NCBI GenBank assembly: GCA_964460785.1
Contig: CAYWQB010000003.1
Location: 1-64,000, forward strand
Length of the DNA stretch: 64,000 nt
Origin: CAYWQB01 sp964460785
Lineage (GTDB): Bacteria > Chlamydiota > Chlamydiia > Chlamydiales > CAYWQB01
Direction: 5' to 3'
Shown: piece after piece, positions 28,555 through 37,834 of the stretch
Numbering within the stretch: position 1 is the first letter of the stretch
Layout of the letters: every line of letters starts with the position of its first letter
The notes under the pieces: generated by a model
The model's input: the letters and a program-made list of their open reading frames with translations, nothing else
What the model was told of the DNA's origin: nothing
Databases searched by the model: none
Position numbers and translations under genes: made by a program

Positions 28555-29549
28555 CCGTAAGCCCCCCTCTTTGGAAGCAACGACTCAAAGAAAGTTTCAG
28601 CAGAATAGATTCTCTAGCAGACTTTCTTGAGTTAGACCAAGAAAAGCGCTGCCGCCTGCCGAAAAAAAGCTCATTTCCTCTTCTTCTTCCAAGACGTCTA
28701 GCAGAAAAAATAGAAAAAAATAACCTGGATGATCCGATTTTTCGTCAGTTCATTCCCCTCTTAGATGAGGAAGTTTCTTATGCAGGGTTTCAGAAAGACC
28801 CTCTCCATGAAGCCTCTTTTTCTTCTTTTCCTAAGCTTCTTTCTAAATATGCTGCGCGTGTTTTGCTACTTCCCTCTGGCCACTGTGCAATGAACTGCCG
28901 CTACTGCTTCCGTAGACACTTTCCTTATGCCCCCCATAGCACTCCACTAGAAAAAGAGTTAACAGCCATTCATCAAGATCCATCCATTCAAGAAGTCATC
29001 TTAAGTGGAGGAGACCCTCTTTCTTTAAGTGATCCTGAGCTACAAGAGCTTTTGCGCTCTATTGATGCAATTCCTCACATCACAAAAATTCGTTTTCACA
29101 CGCGCTTTCCAATAGGAATCCCGGAAAGAATTACTCCTCTCTTACTGGAGACGATCCAAGAACTTCGTTGCCAGTGTTTTTTTGTCATTCATTGCAACCA
29201 TGCACATGAGCTTGATGGAGACGTATTGCACGCTCTAAAACAGGTCCAGCAGACAGGCACTCCCGTGCTTTCTCAAAGCGTTCTTTTACACAAGGTGAAC
29301 GATGAGGTTGAGACTCTCATTGCTCTTTTCACAGCACTCACAGATGGAGGCATTATCCCCTATTATCTCCATCAACTGGATGAGGTGGAGGGTGCAGGGC
29401 ATTTTGCTACCCCGACCGAGCAAGGGTTAAAGCTGATTGAAGCGTGCAGAGAGCGCCTACCAGGTTATGCCATCCCCAACTTTGTCAAAGAGTTTCCTGG
29501 CAAGGGTAGCAAAACTCCCCTACATACGCTCTACAACCCGCAAACCTAA
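28551..29549 (+). CDS. epmB: EF-P beta-lysylation protein EpmB (lysine 2,3-aminomutase-like radical SAM enzyme)
   Basis: A radical S-adenosylmethionine enzyme of the KamA/YjeK family. CAMNCRYCFRR (about residue 113) is the CxxxCxxC iron-sulfur motif. VILSGGDPLSLSD (about residue 150) and a HCNHAHELD segment (about residue 223) are typical of EpmB, which converts alpha-lysine to beta-lysine for EF-P modification by EpmA. The length of 332 residues suits EpmB better than the longer true lysine aminomutases. The GTG start overlaps the murA stop (GTGA), so the two are co-translated. The final 30 bases overlap the convergent argS. EpmA and EF-P are not in the window. Confidence 0.88.
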   Translation: MTVSPPLWKQRLKESFSRIDSLADFLELDQEKRCRLPKKSSFPLLLPRRLAEKIEKNNLDDPIFRQFIPLLDEEVSYAGFQKDPLHEASFSSFPKLLSKYAARVLLLPSGHCAMNCRYCFRRHFPYAPHSTPLEKELTAIHQDPSIQEVILSGGDPLSLSDPELQELLRSIDAIPHITKIRFHTRFPIGIPERITPLLLETIQELRCQCFFVIHCNHAHELDGDVLHALKQVQQTGTPVLSQSVLLHKVNDEVETLIALFTALTDGGIIPYYLHQLDEVEGAGHFATPTEQGLKLIEACRERLPGYAIPNFVKEFPGKGSKTPLHTLYNPQT

Positions 29550-31253
29550 AATTTCCATCCCATTGCGTAAGACCTGCGCAGTTACCTCACAAAGGTGTAA
29601 GCGAGACTCTTGCTGCTCGACACCAATCACACGGCAGTCTCTAAAAAACTGATTGAATGTCTCTGCAAGCTCATAGAGATATTCACAAAGCCGGTTGGGG
29701 CACAGGTCATCATGAAGAGTGAGTAATGCATCGGGGAAACGCGCTAACTGAAGAGCTAGGTCAAGTTCTGCCTCTTCCTGAATATTCAATTTCGCTTCTG
29801 TAGTAGCCTGTTGCACAGAGTCTACTGCTTTACGCTTAATCCCTTGGATCCGCACATAAGCATACATCAAGAAGGGTGCTGTATTGCCTTCAAAACGCAG
29901 CATGCGGTCATAGCTAAATTTATAATCGCTTATACGATTACAAGACAGGTCTGCATATTTCACAGAGTTGATACCAATCGCCTGAGCAAGTTCTTCTCGC
30001 TCTTGGTCAGAAAAAGACTCCACTCCTTCTCTTTCCGCCAAAACCTGCTTAGCTTTTTCACAAGCCCGCTGCAGCAAGTCTGCTAAGCGCTCAACCTCTC
30101 CACTACGTGTACGAAACTTCTTGCCATCTTCTCCCAAGACAAGCCCAAAAGGAACATGATCCAAACGCACCTGGCCTTCAGTCCAATACCCTGCTTTGCG
30201 AGCAGCTTCAAAAAACATCTGAAAGTGCGTGGCTTGGCCAGCATCTGTTACTACAATGACACGTGAGGCTTTTTCTTCGTTTACACGGTGACGCAAAGCA
30301 GCCAGGTCTGTAGTCGCATAATTATACCCCCCATCAGACTTTTGAATAATGAGTGGCAAAGGCTCTCCTTCTCGGTTCTGGAAACCATCAAGGTAGATAC
30401 ACTTGGCTCCATCAGACAGAGTGACTAACCCCTTGGCTTCCATGTCAGCAACGACTTCTGGCAAGTAAGGGTTATAAAAAGATTCACCCCTTTCGGTCAG
30501 TTTGACATGCAAAAGATCATAAATTTCCTGGTATGCTTTTCTAGAAATTGCACAGATTGTCTGCCAATGTGCAAGAGCTTGCTCATCGCCTCCTTGCAAC
30601 TTGACTACCTCAAGCTGAGCCCGCTTTTTAAATGCGGGATCTGCATCAAACTCCGCCTTGCTTTCACGATACCAAGAAACGAGCTCGCCAAGGGAGGCTT
30701 CCTGCCAGTCTTGAGGCTGTAGGTGCTCTTGCATGTACGTGATGAGCATGCCAAATGCGGTTCCCCAATCTCCAATATGATTTAGGCGGAGAGTTTCATA
30801 GCCTAGAGCGTCACATAGGTTTGCAATGCAGTCCCCAATAATCGTAGAGCGCAAATGCCCAACATGCATTTCCTTTGCAGTATTTGGGGAGGAATAATCA
30901 ACGACAACTTTCTTTCCCTGACCCACTTGAGGAAAAAAGTTCTCTGATTCCAACCTGTGAAGCTCCGCTTCAAGGAATGCTGGTTTCAACCAAATATTGA
31001 TAAATCCTGGGCCTGCGAGCTCTAAGTGATCGATCATCTTTGCAAAGCGAGGATCTTGCTCTGCAGATTCAATAATCGTTTGGGCAATATCTCTGGGGTT
31101 TCGCCTCAGAGTTTTTGTTAGCTTCATGGCATCATTGCACTGATAGTGTCCAAACTTTTTTTGAGTTGCCTCTGTCACCTCTGCCCGATACCCCTCACAT
31201 AAAGGAGCAATCGCCGTTGAAAAAAGATCTTTCACCTCGGTTAATAGTGACAT
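29520..31253 (-). CDS. argS: Arginyl-tRNA synthetase
   Basis: Charges tRNA-Arg. The class I signature SSPNTAKEMHVGHLRSTIIG (about residues 118-137) contains the HVGH form of HIGH. The KMSKS region appears as GKKFRTRSGE (about residue 378), and the C-terminal helical DALR-type anticodon domain ends in EILGLRVVERM. An N-terminal Add-1-like domain precedes the core. At 577 residues it is normal. GGAG is about nine bases before the ATG. ArgS next to murA matches C. trachomatis (CT454-CT455), but here its partner is convergent with epmB through a 30-base overlap, leaving no separate terminator. Confidence 0.97.
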   Translation of the reverse strand: MSLLTEVKDLFSTAIAPLCEGYRAEVTEATQKKFGHYQCNDAMKLTKTLRRNPRDIAQTIIESAEQDPRFAKMIDHLELAGPGFINIWLKPAFLEAELHRLESENFFPQVGQGKKVVVDYSSPNTAKEMHVGHLRSTIIGDCIANLCDALGYETLRLNHIGDWGTAFGMLITYMQEHLQPQDWQEASLGELVSWYRESKAEFDADPAFKKRAQLEVVKLQGGDEQALAHWQTICAISRKAYQEIYDLLHVKLTERGESFYNPYLPEVVADMEAKGLVTLSDGAKCIYLDGFQNREGEPLPLIIQKSDGGYNYATTDLAALRHRVNEEKASRVIVVTDAGQATHFQMFFEAARKAGYWTEGQVRLDHVPFGLVLGEDGKKFRTRSGEVERLADLLQRACEKAKQVLAEREGVESFSDQEREELAQAIGINSVKYADLSCNRISDYKFSYDRMLRFEGNTAPFLMYAYVRIQGIKRKAVDSVQQATTEAKLNIQEEAELDLALQLARFPDALLTLHDDLCPNRLCEYLYELAETFNQFFRDCRVIGVEQQESRLHLCEVTAQVLRNGMEILGLRVVERM

Positions 31254-31378
31254 ATGAGCTCTCCATACCAGCTAAAAAGCTAAAGATCTTATCACTCTTG
31301 CTTTCAAGATACAAGCACTTGACCTCTAATCACTCCCTTCGGTAGACCTCTATAATCCACCAATGAATAGGAAAAAAT

Positions 31379-31597
31379 ATGCAAAGCGGATGGATAGCCC
31401 TAACAATCACCTGTTTCTTTCTTGTCGTTGCTCCCTGTGAAGCCAAAAGGAAAAGTACAAGCCACAGGTGGAAAAAAACCCTAAAACACCCCATTGGCAA
31501 ACAAACAAAAAAAAGTTTTTCACAAAAAAGGCCAGCCCCTAAGAAAAGTACCTCTTTGCATGCAATCACAAGCTCGATAAATGGGATCATCACCTAG
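31379..31597 (+). CDS. Small basic exported protein, hypothetical
   Basis: A 72-residue ORF with an apparent signal peptide (SGWIALTITCFFLVVAPCEA, cleavage near residue 22). A short mature part of about 50 residues is very rich in Lys, Ser and Thr (KRKSTSHRWKK, KQTKKSFSQKR). GGAAAAAAT lies just before the ATG. An overlapping minus-strand ORF (31330-31593) is hydrophobic only because it is the complement, so I prefer this one. No homologue is recognised. A cleaved cationic peptide could bind DNA or envelope, but that is a guess. It could also be non-coding. Confidence 0.45.
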   Translation: MQSGWIALTITCFFLVVAPCEAKRKSTSHRWKKTLKHPIGKQTKKSFSQKRPAPKKSTSLHAITSSINGIIT

Positions 31598-31727
31598 CCC
31601 CTTTTTAAACCAACTCTTTAAAACTTAAGGGCAGCTGCTAGTACCAGTGATCTCCCTTGATAATTATAAGGAAAAGGTTTAACCTACTTTGCTTATTTAG
31701 TTTAAATACATCGAAGGACCGAGTAAG

Positions 31728-32450
31728 ATGGTTTCGCTCGCTATCACGGACGCTCACAAAGAGAAAATTAAGCACTTCCTCAAAGGAATGCGTAGTCCCG
31801 ATCTTATCACCACTTACCTTTACTTTCTCGAGCTCAAATATGAACTTGCTCCTGTGCTAGTTCCTAGAGAAAAAACCATTTTCCGCAGCCTTGATCAAGC
31901 GATTGCAAAGCTAGAAGAAGAAGGCAAGCTCTGGAAAAGCACAGAAATCACCGTGGACTTTGGCCCGCCACAAGTCAACGAAGAAACACAAAAAATTTAT
32001 ATCTGCCCCTTTACGGGCAAAGTTTTTGGGAACAACACCCACCCGAATCCACAAGATGCGATTTATGACTGGGTGTCTAAGTGCCCAGAAAACAAAGAAC
32101 GAGCAGGTGGCTTACGCACAAAGCGTTTCTTTGTATCTGAAGACCCTGAGATTATCAAAAACTATATCAAGCCCCCAAAAGAGCCGATTAAGAAAACAGC
32201 ATATACCTCTCAAATCACAGGTAAGCTGTTCAACAGTAAGCGTTCGGTCATTGAAGATTTTAAGCAAAATCAGACAAAGCAGCTCACCCTTGTTGAAGCG
32301 CAAAACCAAAACCGCTTCGAAATTGAAGAGCAGTTTTTGAACTTTATTAAGCAACATCTTCAAGAAAAGCATATCGCCGAGTTTGTTAACCAAATTGCTG
32401 AAGATGAGGACCTCATTTCTTACGTCGAGAAGTGGCTTGAAGAAGAGTAA
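31728..32450 (+). CDS. Conserved chlamydial protein of the DUF2709 type
   Basis: A 240-residue soluble protein without signal peptide or membrane segment, resembling C. trachomatis CT538, which also lies beside tsaE and dnaQ. Two Cys-containing, beta-rich pieces, IYICPFTGKVFGNNTHPNP (about residues 90-108) and AYTSQITGKLFNSKRS (about residues 152-167), look like duplicated zinc-ribbon-like or Tudor-like units, though only the first keeps its Cys. The C-terminal 60 residues are helical and acidic. Function is unknown. The start is an ATG preceded by GGACCGAG. tsaE starts inside its 3' end, so the two are probably translated together. Confidence 0.82.
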   Translation: MVSLAITDAHKEKIKHFLKGMRSPDLITTYLYFLELKYELAPVLVPREKTIFRSLDQAIAKLEEEGKLWKSTEITVDFGPPQVNEETQKIYICPFTGKVFGNNTHPNPQDAIYDWVSKCPENKERAGGLRTKRFFVSEDPEIIKNYIKPPKEPIKKTAYTSQITGKLFNSKRSVIEDFKQNQTKQLTLVEAQNQNRFEIEEQFLNFIKQHLQEKHIAEFVNQIAEDEDLISYVEKWLEEE

Positions 32451-32880
32451 GATTTTTCATACTGCTTCTGTTGAACAAACATGGGCCCTTGGGCATGCGC
32501 TTGTTGAACAAATCCCCTCTCATGCATGTGTGCTCTTACAAGGAGACCTAGGGGCAGGAAAAACGCAGGTCTGTAAAGGAATCATTCACTCGCTAACTCA
32601 AACACCTATCGCAGATATCCGCAGTCCTACATTCACCTACTTAAGAAGCTATGAGCTAGATGAGGGCCCGGAGCTCCATCACTTTGATCTTTATCGACTT
32701 GCCGATGAGGAAGAATTTTTAAGTCTAGGCCTTGATGACCTGCTTTTTAGCCCAGGAGTCAAGCTTGTTGAATGGCCCAGTCGCATCCCTTCACTACTTC
32801 CCAAAGAGCATTGGGTGATCGAAGTGTCCCCAACCAGTGAAGAGGGCCGCACAATCCACCTCTACCAGGAGGCTTCATGA
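32437..32880 (+). CDS. tsaE: tRNA threonylcarbamoyladenosine biosynthesis ATPase TsaE
   Basis: Works with TsaB and TsaD to make the t6A base at position 37 of ANN-decoding tRNAs. The Walker A GDLGAGKT (about residue 32), SPTFTYLRSY (about residue 60), HFDLYRL (about residue 76) and VKLVEWPSR (about residue 104) are the family motifs in order. The open frame reaches back to 32383, but those extra residues overlap the previous gene and are unlike the family. The TTG at 32437 giving LKKSKIFHTAS, about 147 residues, fits best. The TTG overlaps the preceding gene by 14 bases. Its stop overlaps the engB start as ATGA. Confidence 0.9.
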   Translation: MKKSKIFHTASVEQTWALGHALVEQIPSHACVLLQGDLGAGKTQVCKGIIHSLTQTPIADIRSPTFTYLRSYELDEGPELHHFDLYRLADEEEFLSLGLDDLLFSPGVKLVEWPSRIPSLLPKEHWVIEVSPTSEEGRTIHLYQEAS

Positions 32881-33458
32881 GCGACTTTTGTAAAATTGGT
32901 TCTTACAACTCTTTAGATGATATGCCCATGCAACAAGGCTTTGAAATTGCTTTTCTAGGCCGATCAAATGTGGGGAAATCCAGCCTACTCAATAACCTAC
33001 TTGGCCGAAAAAAATTAGCCCCCGTTTCTGGGCAGCCTGGTAAAACACACAGAATCAACCTCTACAAAGGGCCAGAAGGCTTTTTTCTAGTTGACCTTCC
33101 TGGATATGGCTTTGCGAAAGTTTCTGAGAAAATTAAAGCCTCATGGGCTGCGCACCTTTCCAAGTTTTTAGCAAACCGCCCACAACAACTCGTCCTCCTT
33201 TTTGACATTCGCCGCGACCCGCGCCAAGATGACCTCGACTTTCTTCAGTGGATGCAAGAAAAAGACAAAACCCCTATCCTCGTACTAACTAAAGCCGACA
33301 AGCTTTCCAAATCTAAGCGCGCAAAGCGCTACCGCGAGTTACAACAAAGCTTTGGTGATCTCGTTGGAGAGGTTGTTTTATACTCAACGATCGAGCCCCT
33401 AGGAAAAAATGAACTATGGGGACTCCTAAAAAAACAGAAAGCTGCATGGGACTCTTAA
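32877..33458 (+). CDS. engB: Ribosome biogenesis GTP-binding protein EngB/YsxC
   Basis: A TRAFAC GTPase needed for assembly of the large ribosomal subunit. G1 is GRSNVGKSS (about residue 28), G2 lies around GKTHRIN, G3 is DLPGYG (about residue 73), G4 is TKAD (about residue 139) and G5 is YST. At 193 residues it is standard. It is joined to tsaE by ATGA and its last 13 bases overlap the likely dnaQ start, so tsaE, engB and the exonuclease form one unit. Confidence 0.94.
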   Translation: MSDFCKIGSYNSLDDMPMQQGFEIAFLGRSNVGKSSLLNNLLGRKKLAPVSGQPGKTHRINLYKGPEGFFLVDLPGYGFAKVSEKIKASWAAHLSKFLANRPQQLVLLFDIRRDPRQDDLDFLQWMQEKDKTPILVLTKADKLSKSKRAKRYRELQQSFGDLVGEVVLYSTIEPLGKNELWGLLKKQKAAWDS

Positions 33459-34201
33459 AGAAAGAAACATTTGTTTGCCTAGACTGTGAAACAACAGGTC
33501 TAGATATTGAAAAAGACGAAATCATTGAAGTGGGCGTTGTGGTGTTTACATTTGACGGCACCCTAGAGACCTATGAAACTCTTGTTCAGCCTCGACAACC
33601 CATCCAGGAAGAAAACCAAGCAATTCATGGAATCTCCAATGAGATGGTCGATGGGCAGCCCTATATCGAAGAGGTCCTACCTAAAGTATTTTCCATGATT
33701 CGCAACTATCCGATCGTTGGCCATGGTATCGAGTTTGATATCAAAATGCTTGCAAAGGCAGCGAAGAAGCATAAGATCCCTACAACGATCAGCAGCAGCC
33801 CCTTTATAGATACTCTGCGCCTAGCCCGTCTTTACGGTGAAAGCCCTCGCAACTCTCTTGAAGTACTGCGAGACCACTTCAATATCCAAGAAGAGGGGGC
33901 TCACAGAGCCATGAATGATGTAGTTGTCAATATCTCTGTCTTCAAGCACCTGACCAATGAATTCAAAACACTCGAGCAGATTCAGTCTCGCCTTTCAAAG
34001 CCCATTGAGCTAAAGGCCATGCCTCTTGGCAAGCACAAAGGTCGTCCTCTACGAGAGGTCCCCATTGAATACCTGCGCTGGGCCTGCAGCAAAGACTTTG
34101 ATCAAGACTTGAAATTTTCTATCCGTAGAGAAATGAAGCGTAGAGAAAAGGGAAGTACATTCCAAGCCTCTTCCAATCCTTTCCGCGATCTTTCGCTTTA
34201 G
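33446..34201 (+). CDS. DnaQ-like 3'-5' exonuclease
   Basis: A DEDDh-family exonuclease. FVCLDCETTGLDIEKDEIIE (about residues 8-27) is Exo I with the Asp-Glu pair, HGIEFDIKMLAKAAK (about residue 100) is Exo II, and EGAHRAMNDVVVN (about residue 145) is Exo III with the His and Asp. A C-terminal extension of about 70 residues, LGKHKGRPLREVPIEYLRWA, resembles the DUF3820-type module seen in some such enzymes. It is the positional counterpart of C. trachomatis CT536. It could be a proofreading subunit or an RNase T-like enzyme. The ATG at 33446 yields 251 residues, and an upstream codon at 33416 is possible. It overlaps engB by 13 bases. Confidence 0.88.
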   Translation: MGLLKKETFVCLDCETTGLDIEKDEIIEVGVVVFTFDGTLETYETLVQPRQPIQEENQAIHGISNEMVDGQPYIEEVLPKVFSMIRNYPIVGHGIEFDIKMLAKAAKKHKIPTTISSSPFIDTLRLARLYGESPRNSLEVLRDHFNIQEEGAHRAMNDVVVNISVFKHLTNEFKTLEQIQSRLSKPIELKAMPLGKHKGRPLREVPIEYLRWACSKDFDQDLKFSIRREMKRREKGSTFQASSNPFRDLSL

Positions 34202-34263
34202 AAAAGAGTCTCTATTCACTACAATAATAGCCTTTCATCGACATTTAACATAGGTGCAACAGC

Positions 34264-35148
34264 ATGCAACAGCAAGGTTCTTTCTCAGTCAAAGTGGGTC
34301 TAGCAGAAATGCTCAAAGGCGGTGTCATTATGGATGTCACCAATCCAGAGCAAGCAAAAATTGCTGAAGAAGCTGGAGCTTGTGCTGTGATGGCTCTAGA
34401 AAAAATCCCTTCTGACATCCGTAAAGAGGGAGGGGTAGCTCGCATGACAGACCCTGAGATTATCGCTGAAATTCAGAAAGTTGTCTCCATTCCAGTCATG
34501 GCAAAATGTCGTATCGGGCATTTTGCTGAAGCTCAGATCCTACAAGCGCTAAAAGTCGATTTTATTGATGAAAGTGAGGTTCTCACTCCTGCGGACCACC
34601 TCAACCATATCTATAAAAACTCCTTTATCACTCCATTTGTGTGTGGAGCAAGAAATTTAGGAGAAGCTCTTCGCAGAGTAGCTGAAGGTGCTGCAATGAT
34701 CCGCTCTAAAGGAGAAGCTGGCACAGGAAATATTGTGGAAGCTGTTCAGCACTTGCGTGAAATCAAGCAAGGCATCAAGCGTCTGACTCTACTTGATGAG
34801 CATGAACTCATGGCAGAAGCCAAGAATTTGCAAGCTCCTTTTGAGCTTGTACTCGACGTAGCGCGCAGTGGCAAGTTACCTGTTCCTCTTTTCTGTGCTG
34901 GAGGTATTGCAACCCCTGCAGATGCCTCGCTAGCAATGCAGCTAGGCGCAGAGAGTGTCTTTGTTGGATCCGGCATCTTCAAATCTTCAGAGCCTGCTAA
35001 AATGGCTAAAGCAGTTGTAAAAGCAACAACCTACTTTGAAGATCCAGAAGCTCTTCTTGAAACAAGTCGAGGCCTCTCTTCCGCAATGAAAGGCCTAGAC
35101 CTGCTCAACTTACAGGAAAATGAGAGACTTGCAGTCAGAGGCAACTAA
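34264..35148 (+). CDS. pdxS: Pyridoxal 5'-phosphate synthase subunit PdxS
   Basis: The synthase subunit of the deoxyxylulose-independent vitamin B6 pathway, making PLP from ribose 5-phosphate, glyceraldehyde 3-phosphate and the ammonia delivered by PdxT. It is a TIM barrel with the typical [14 protein letters not shown] (about residue 19), [16 protein letters not shown] (about residue 42), [13 protein letters not shown] (about residue 82), [12 protein letters not shown] and [16 protein letters not shown]. At 294 residues it is standard. AGGTG precedes the ATG. The stop is followed at once by the PdxT ATG. The pathway is absent from the Chlamydiaceae as far as I know, so acquisition or retention in this lineage is of interest. 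Confidence 0.96.
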   Translation: MQQQGSFSVKVGLAEMLKGGVIMDVTNPEQAKIAEEAGACAVMALEKIPSDIRKEGGVARMTDPEIIAEIQKVVSIPVMAKCRIGHFAEAQILQALKVDFIDESEVLTPADHLNHIYKNSFITPFVCGARNLGEALRRVAEGAAMIRSKGEAGTGNIVEAVQHLREIKQGIKRLTLLDEHELMAEAKNLQAPFELVLDVARSGKLPVPLFCAGGIATPADASLAMQLGAESVFVGSGIFKSSEPAKMAKAVVKATTYFEDPEALLETSRGLSSAMKGLDLLNLQENERLAVRGN

Positions 35149-35751
35149 ATGGTCACAATAGGGGTTTTGGCTTTACAAGGTGCTTTTAATAAGCATGCGG
35201 AATCGATACGTAGCCTAGGAGCTTCTGTGCGCCTTGTGCGTTACCCAAGTGACCTGGCTGCGTGTGATGGACTGATTCTTCCTGGGGGAGAGTCTACAAC
35301 TCTTTCTCTCCTCTTAGCGCACTCTGACCTACATACCGCTATCCAAGCTTTTGCTATGGAGCATGCAATTTTTGGGACCTGTGCAGGAGCAATACTCCTT
35401 GCTGGCCAACTAGTGGATGCAAAGGGTGCGATCCCTTTAGCGGTCACAGATCTTGTGATCGAGCGTAATGCCTATGGCCGACAAAATGAATCATTTGTGA
35501 CCGAAATCCAAACCTCTATCTCTAATACCACGTTTCCTGCGCACTTTATCCGCGCTCCGCGCATTTTATCCATTGGAGAGCAGGGTAAAACCCTAGCTTC
35601 TTTTGAAGGAGAGCCTGTACTAGTGGAGCACGGCAATCACCTGATTGCCACTTTTCATCCAGAGCTCACCGCTGATTTGTCTATTCATCAATATTTTTTA
35701 GATCGAGTCATCACTCAAAGTAAACAGAAAGCTCTGTTGACTGCTCAGTAA
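35149..35751 (+). CDS. pdxT: Pyridoxal 5'-phosphate synthase glutaminase subunit PdxT
   Basis: Hydrolyses glutamine and channels ammonia to PdxS. The triad is visible as GTCAGAILLA (Cys near residue 78) and TFHPEL (His and Glu near residues 165-167). IGVLALQGAFNKH at the start and LPGGESTTLSLLL (about residue 43) are class signatures. At 200 residues it is normal. It follows pdxS with no spacer. Its last 41 bases overlap the convergent gene at 35711. Confidence 0.95.
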   Translation: MVTIGVLALQGAFNKHAESIRSLGASVRLVRYPSDLAACDGLILPGGESTTLSLLLAHSDLHTAIQAFAMEHAIFGTCAGAILLAGQLVDAKGAIPLAVTDLVIERNAYGRQNESFVTEIQTSISNTTFPAHFIRAPRILSIGEQGKTLASFEGEPVLVEHGNHLIATFHPELTADLSIHQYFLDRVITQSKQKALLTAQ

Positions 35752-37693
35752 GTGCTGCAGACTCATCGATGAGAAGCAAGAAACGCTCTTCATCATAGTC
35801 CCAAGGAACCACTTCTCCTTGTCGGCGCACCTCTAAGATCTTTCTTTCTGAATAAACTAGCAAGGGCCCATACATGGAGAGAGAAAGGTGCAAATAATTC
35901 TCATCAAGACTGACCTTTTCTACCCCTGCTCCCAACAGAAATAACTGAGTAAAGCCAATCACGGCAATGCCTCTTGAGATAGGAGAGAAAGTCCATATAT
36001 CACTTTGTAGAGGCTTCAAGCGACAACGTATCTGCTCTTCTTTTGAGCAAGTGCCCCAAAACTGTGCCCGCAAACTATAGACACAAAACCGATCACCCTC
36101 AATACCTTCCACATCACCTGGAGAGATAATCCCAGAAATACCACGCTGACCATCGTGAAGATTTGCTACCCACACGACCCCTTGAAAGGGCTCCTTAAGA
36201 TAGGCAGAAAAGGCTTCATTCGCTTGCAGCGGGTCTATGAAGCGGGACTTTGCACTAAGCATAAGGTTGCTCTTTGGAATAATCCTTTTTCCTGCAGGTG
36301 TTAAAATTTTTTGCAGCAGGCAGCTATCAATAGCACCTGGAAGATCTCCTAAAGCATATACCCCTCCTGAGAGAGCATGAAATGTGGCAAGCAGATGACT
36401 CCAGGGAGCCTTGGTTGTCCAAACACCAAAATCAGGCACCATAAGGTTTTTAAGCCACGAAGAGACCTGGAGACTATCTCTGAGCACTTTTCCATATGAA
36501 AAGGACTCCTTATCGGTATGTGCATCACACCCTCTTGCCAGCTGAGAGGTAGGCCAATAAAAAAAATTTTCTGGCTGTAGACAACCACTGTTCATATGAG
36601 GTTGATTGAACTGCAAGCTTGATGCGGCCTGAATCGCCTCCTGTAGATTTTGGTAGAGCTTGGTAATATCCATCCCTTCACGACAAAATCTTAAGGGGGA
36701 TGATTGGTCACTGACTCGAACAAAGGAAATCCCCTGCTTACGCAGGCTAAGATAAAAGTTATAGTAAAACTCAAAGGTGCGACCGAGGTCATACCCTAAG
36801 AAGTAGCGCCCTAAACGATCAGGGGGAAGCTGATAACGCTTTGCTTTCTGTTCATGCACCCCTCCTGGCGCTCCCATCAATCCATGGGTCACACCTACCC
36901 TTTCCACTTGATAAGCTCGCAGGTCCTCCACAAGTCCTGCAAGCCCTTCAGGGAAGCGCTCTTTACATGCTAGGAAAGAGAGCAGACTTTGGGACCGAGA
37001 GTCTAGCTCTTGCCATCCTTCATCAATGACGACATAGCCAATACGAATTCCTTGCTCATGCAAAGCCTGAATCGAGCGCACGACCATATCATGAGAGACA
37101 TTTGCTCCAAGAGCTAGCCCTGACTCCCAGCCAATAGATTGAAGCCAGGAAGGAAGAGGCGTCTTATTTTTATGCAACTGCCCCATACTTTCCGTCACTT
37201 GTAAAGCAACAGAAAACACCTGCTCGTAGGCAAGGTTGAGAGATTCTCCACAAGCGATCACAAGCCCTGGACGACAAGCATTAGCTCTTCTACTTGTCCC
37301 ACTATAAGCAGATAAAAGAACTTTCCCATCAGAAGCTTTTAAAAAGCACTGCATATCGCAATGTGAAAGCGCAAACAACACATAATAAAGGCCTTGCCGC
37401 GCAAAATATCCTAGAAAGGTCCGTTCAGGACATGTTTTTTGGGGGTCTCCAATTTGGACACCACAGCATAGCTTTGGATCCAAGGGAACACTAAAGCTGA
37501 CCCATGGACTGCTGTCATGAGGCAGGTGGAGAGGCGCTTCCCATTTCCCCACAAAAGGAGACAATTCTACCACGGTTGGTGTATAGGGAGAAATCTTGTG
37601 CCAACAAAGTTCTTCAAGGTCACTCAAGCTAACCATTCTTATCGGCTGAGTACCAGAAAGTTGCAAGTCAGGCCTATAGGATGTAGACACCAT
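35711..37693 (-). CDS. GH36-like protein, raffinose synthase/Sip1 family, with altered catalytic residues
   Basis: A 660-residue protein resembling plant raffinose synthase and seed-imbibition (Sip1) alpha-galactosidases. The clearest match is the barrel segment IGYVVIDEGWQELD (about residue 220), like LIDDGWQ in that family. Later parts include FYLSLRKQGISFVRVSDQSS (about residue 325), where family members usually have a KVD nucleophile motif, and QLARGCDAHT (about residue 395), where the acid/base motif is normally SDD. Both sites look changed (VSD for KVD, CDA for SDD), so activity is uncertain. There is no signal peptide. The ATG at 37693 follows GAGGGG. It may act on storage or host-derived oligosaccharides, or be non-enzymatic. 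Divergent from dedA. Confidence 0.6.
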   Translation of the reverse strand: MVSTSYRPDLQLSGTQPIRMVSLSDLEELCWHKISPYTPTVVELSPFVGKWEAPLHLPHDSSPWVSFSVPLDPKLCCGVQIGDPQKTCPERTFLGYFARQGLYYVLFALSHCDMQCFLKASDGKVLLSAYSGTSRRANACRPGLVIACGESLNLAYEQVFSVALQVTESMGQLHKNKTPLPSWLQSIGWESGLALGANVSHDMVVRSIQALHEQGIRIGYVVIDEGWQELDSRSQSLLSFLACKERFPEGLAGLVEDLRAYQVERVGVTHGLMGAPGGVHEQKAKRYQLPPDRLGRYFLGYDLGRTFEFYYNFYLSLRKQGISFVRVSDQSSPLRFCREGMDITKLYQNLQEAIQAASSLQFNQPHMNSGCLQPENFFYWPTSQLARGCDAHTDKESFSYGKVLRDSLQVSSWLKNLMVPDFGVWTTKAPWSHLLATFHALSGGVYALGDLPGAIDSCLLQKILTPAGKRIIPKSNLMLSAKSRFIDPLQANEAFSAYLKEPFQGVVWVANLHDGQRGISGIISPGDVEGIEGDRFCVYSLRAQFWGTCSKEEQIRCRLKPLQSDIWTFSPISRGIAVIGFTQLFLLGAGVEKVSLDENYLHLSLSMYGPLLVYSERKILEVRRQGEVVPWDYDEERFLLLIDESAALTEQSTELSVYFE

Positions 37694-37834
37694 CCCTCCC
37701 CTCAAAGAAAAAAAGGGTTAGTTGTAGCAAATGCTTTGTTTTGCCTCAATATGCGATCTTCAAAGCTCTTGTACAATCTCTACCCTCATGGTAGAATGCC
37801 TCTTTGCCCACTCTGAAACTTGGAGCCCCTGCCA

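Noticed and set aside
31330..31593. Minus-strand ORF of 87 residues with hydrophobic stretch
   Set aside because: It is the complement of the plus-strand ORF at 31379 and has no ribosome-binding site; its hydrophobicity follows from the Lys-rich complement.
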